A stretch of DNA of 64,000 nucleotides from contig NZ_LR134476.1 in NCBI RefSeq assembly GCF_900637955.1, forward strand, positions 1,116,001-1,180,000. Direction: 5' to 3'. The DNA is from Trueperella bialowiezensis (GTDB lineage Bacteria > Actinomycetota > Actinomycetes > Actinomycetales > Actinomycetaceae). Numbering within the stretch: the first letter of the stretch is position 1; each line of letters opens with the position of its first letter. Positions 63,780 to 64,000 of the stretch are shown here, piece by piece. A program made the translations under genes and the position numbers. The notes under the pieces were generated by a model that worked only from the letters and a program-made list of their open reading frames with translations, was not told the origin of the DNA and searched no databases.

Positions 63780-64000
63780 CTAGCTCATGTCGTAGGTCAT
63801 GCGCGAGGAGAAGTAGCGCTGTTGGGCAAGGGTAATAATCACGATGATCACCATGAGGAACACGGCCATTGCGGCAGCATTGCCGATCTGTTGAGAAGAA
63901 AAGGCCGCGTTATAAATACGTGCGGCGATCACGTCAGTGGTGCCGCCCGGGTAGCCGGGGTTGCCGTCGGTCAGCCCGTACACGAGGTCAAACACTTGGA
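63780..64000 (-). CDS. ABC transporter permease, MalF type (3' end only)
   Basis: The last 73 codons of a permease that continues beyond the window. QVFDLVYGLTDGNPGYPGGTTDVIA is the conserved C-terminal segment of MalF/UgpA-type proteins, followed by a final transmembrane helix and QQRYFSSRMTYDMS. It precedes the MalG-type gene by 3 bases. Confidence 0.9.
   Translation of the reverse strand, partial: QVFDLVYGLTDGNPGYPGGTTDVIAARIYNAAFSSQQIGNAAAMAVFLMVIIVIITLAQQRYFSSRMTYDMS

Overview
The window is a continuous stretch of a high-GC Gram-positive (actinobacterial) chromosome around the replication origin. The order dnaA-dnaN-recF-dciA-gyrB-gyrA, a DUF3566 gene, tRNA-Ile, a DLW-39 mini-gene, tRNA-Ala, crgA and the fhaA-fhaB-pstP-rodA-pbpA-pknB cell-division cluster is characteristic of the phylum. 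luxS, class Ib ribonucleotide reductase, a coproporphyrin-dependent haem cluster and large LRR and LPXTG surface proteins point to an Actinomycetaceae-type host-associated organism (Trueperella/Arcanobacterium-like). That placement is inference from gene content, not from a database match.

Layout. 1-10.4 kb: origin and replication genes, with an oriC-like spacer between dnaA and dnaN. 10.4-14.6 kb: tRNAs, a YefM/YoeB toxin-antitoxin pair, a coiled-coil membrane protein, cyclophilin, rhomboid, and a DnaA-box cluster beside crgA. 14.7-23.2 kb: class E sortase and the divisome/elongasome kinase-phosphatase-FHA operon, with no pknA. 23.4-31 kb: tRNA-Leu, zinc macrodomain hydrolase, RNase H, DsbA-like protein, oligopeptidase B, an MTA/SAH nucleosidase with an extra C-terminal DNA-binding-like region coupled to luxS, and a Fur-family regulator. 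31-34.3 kb: nrdHIE behind a DnaA-box cluster and a pair of NrdR boxes. 34.4-46 kb: two convergent giant surface proteins, one LRR/FG-GAP protein with a strong DtxR/IdeR-type operator and one LPLTG-anchored DUF11 protein. 46.2-55.6 kb: a nearly complete haem pathway as two divergent operons (hemA-cpfC-hemQ and hemE-cgoX-hemC-hemD-hemB-hemL). 55.7-64 kb: a polytopic acyltransferase-like protein, nrdF (detached from nrdHIE), a flavin monooxygenase, a low-molecular-weight tyrosine phosphatase, a lipoprotein, and a sugar ABC transporter cut by the window end.

Themes that connect genes. Replication control is visible in DnaA boxes at the dnaA promoter, in oriC, in the crgA spacer and in front of nrdHIE. 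A 16-bp perfect palindrome occurs twice, both times beside DnaA boxes. Iron and haem are linked by the haem operons and the DtxR-type operator on the LRR gene. The activated methyl cycle is covered by the nucleosidase and LuxS.

Two intergenic repeat families stand out. One is an 83-bp element with four inverted 13-bp arms (five copies of identical length). The other is a hairpin motif with a 51-bp period (two loci). No phage, IS element or CRISPR array was found.
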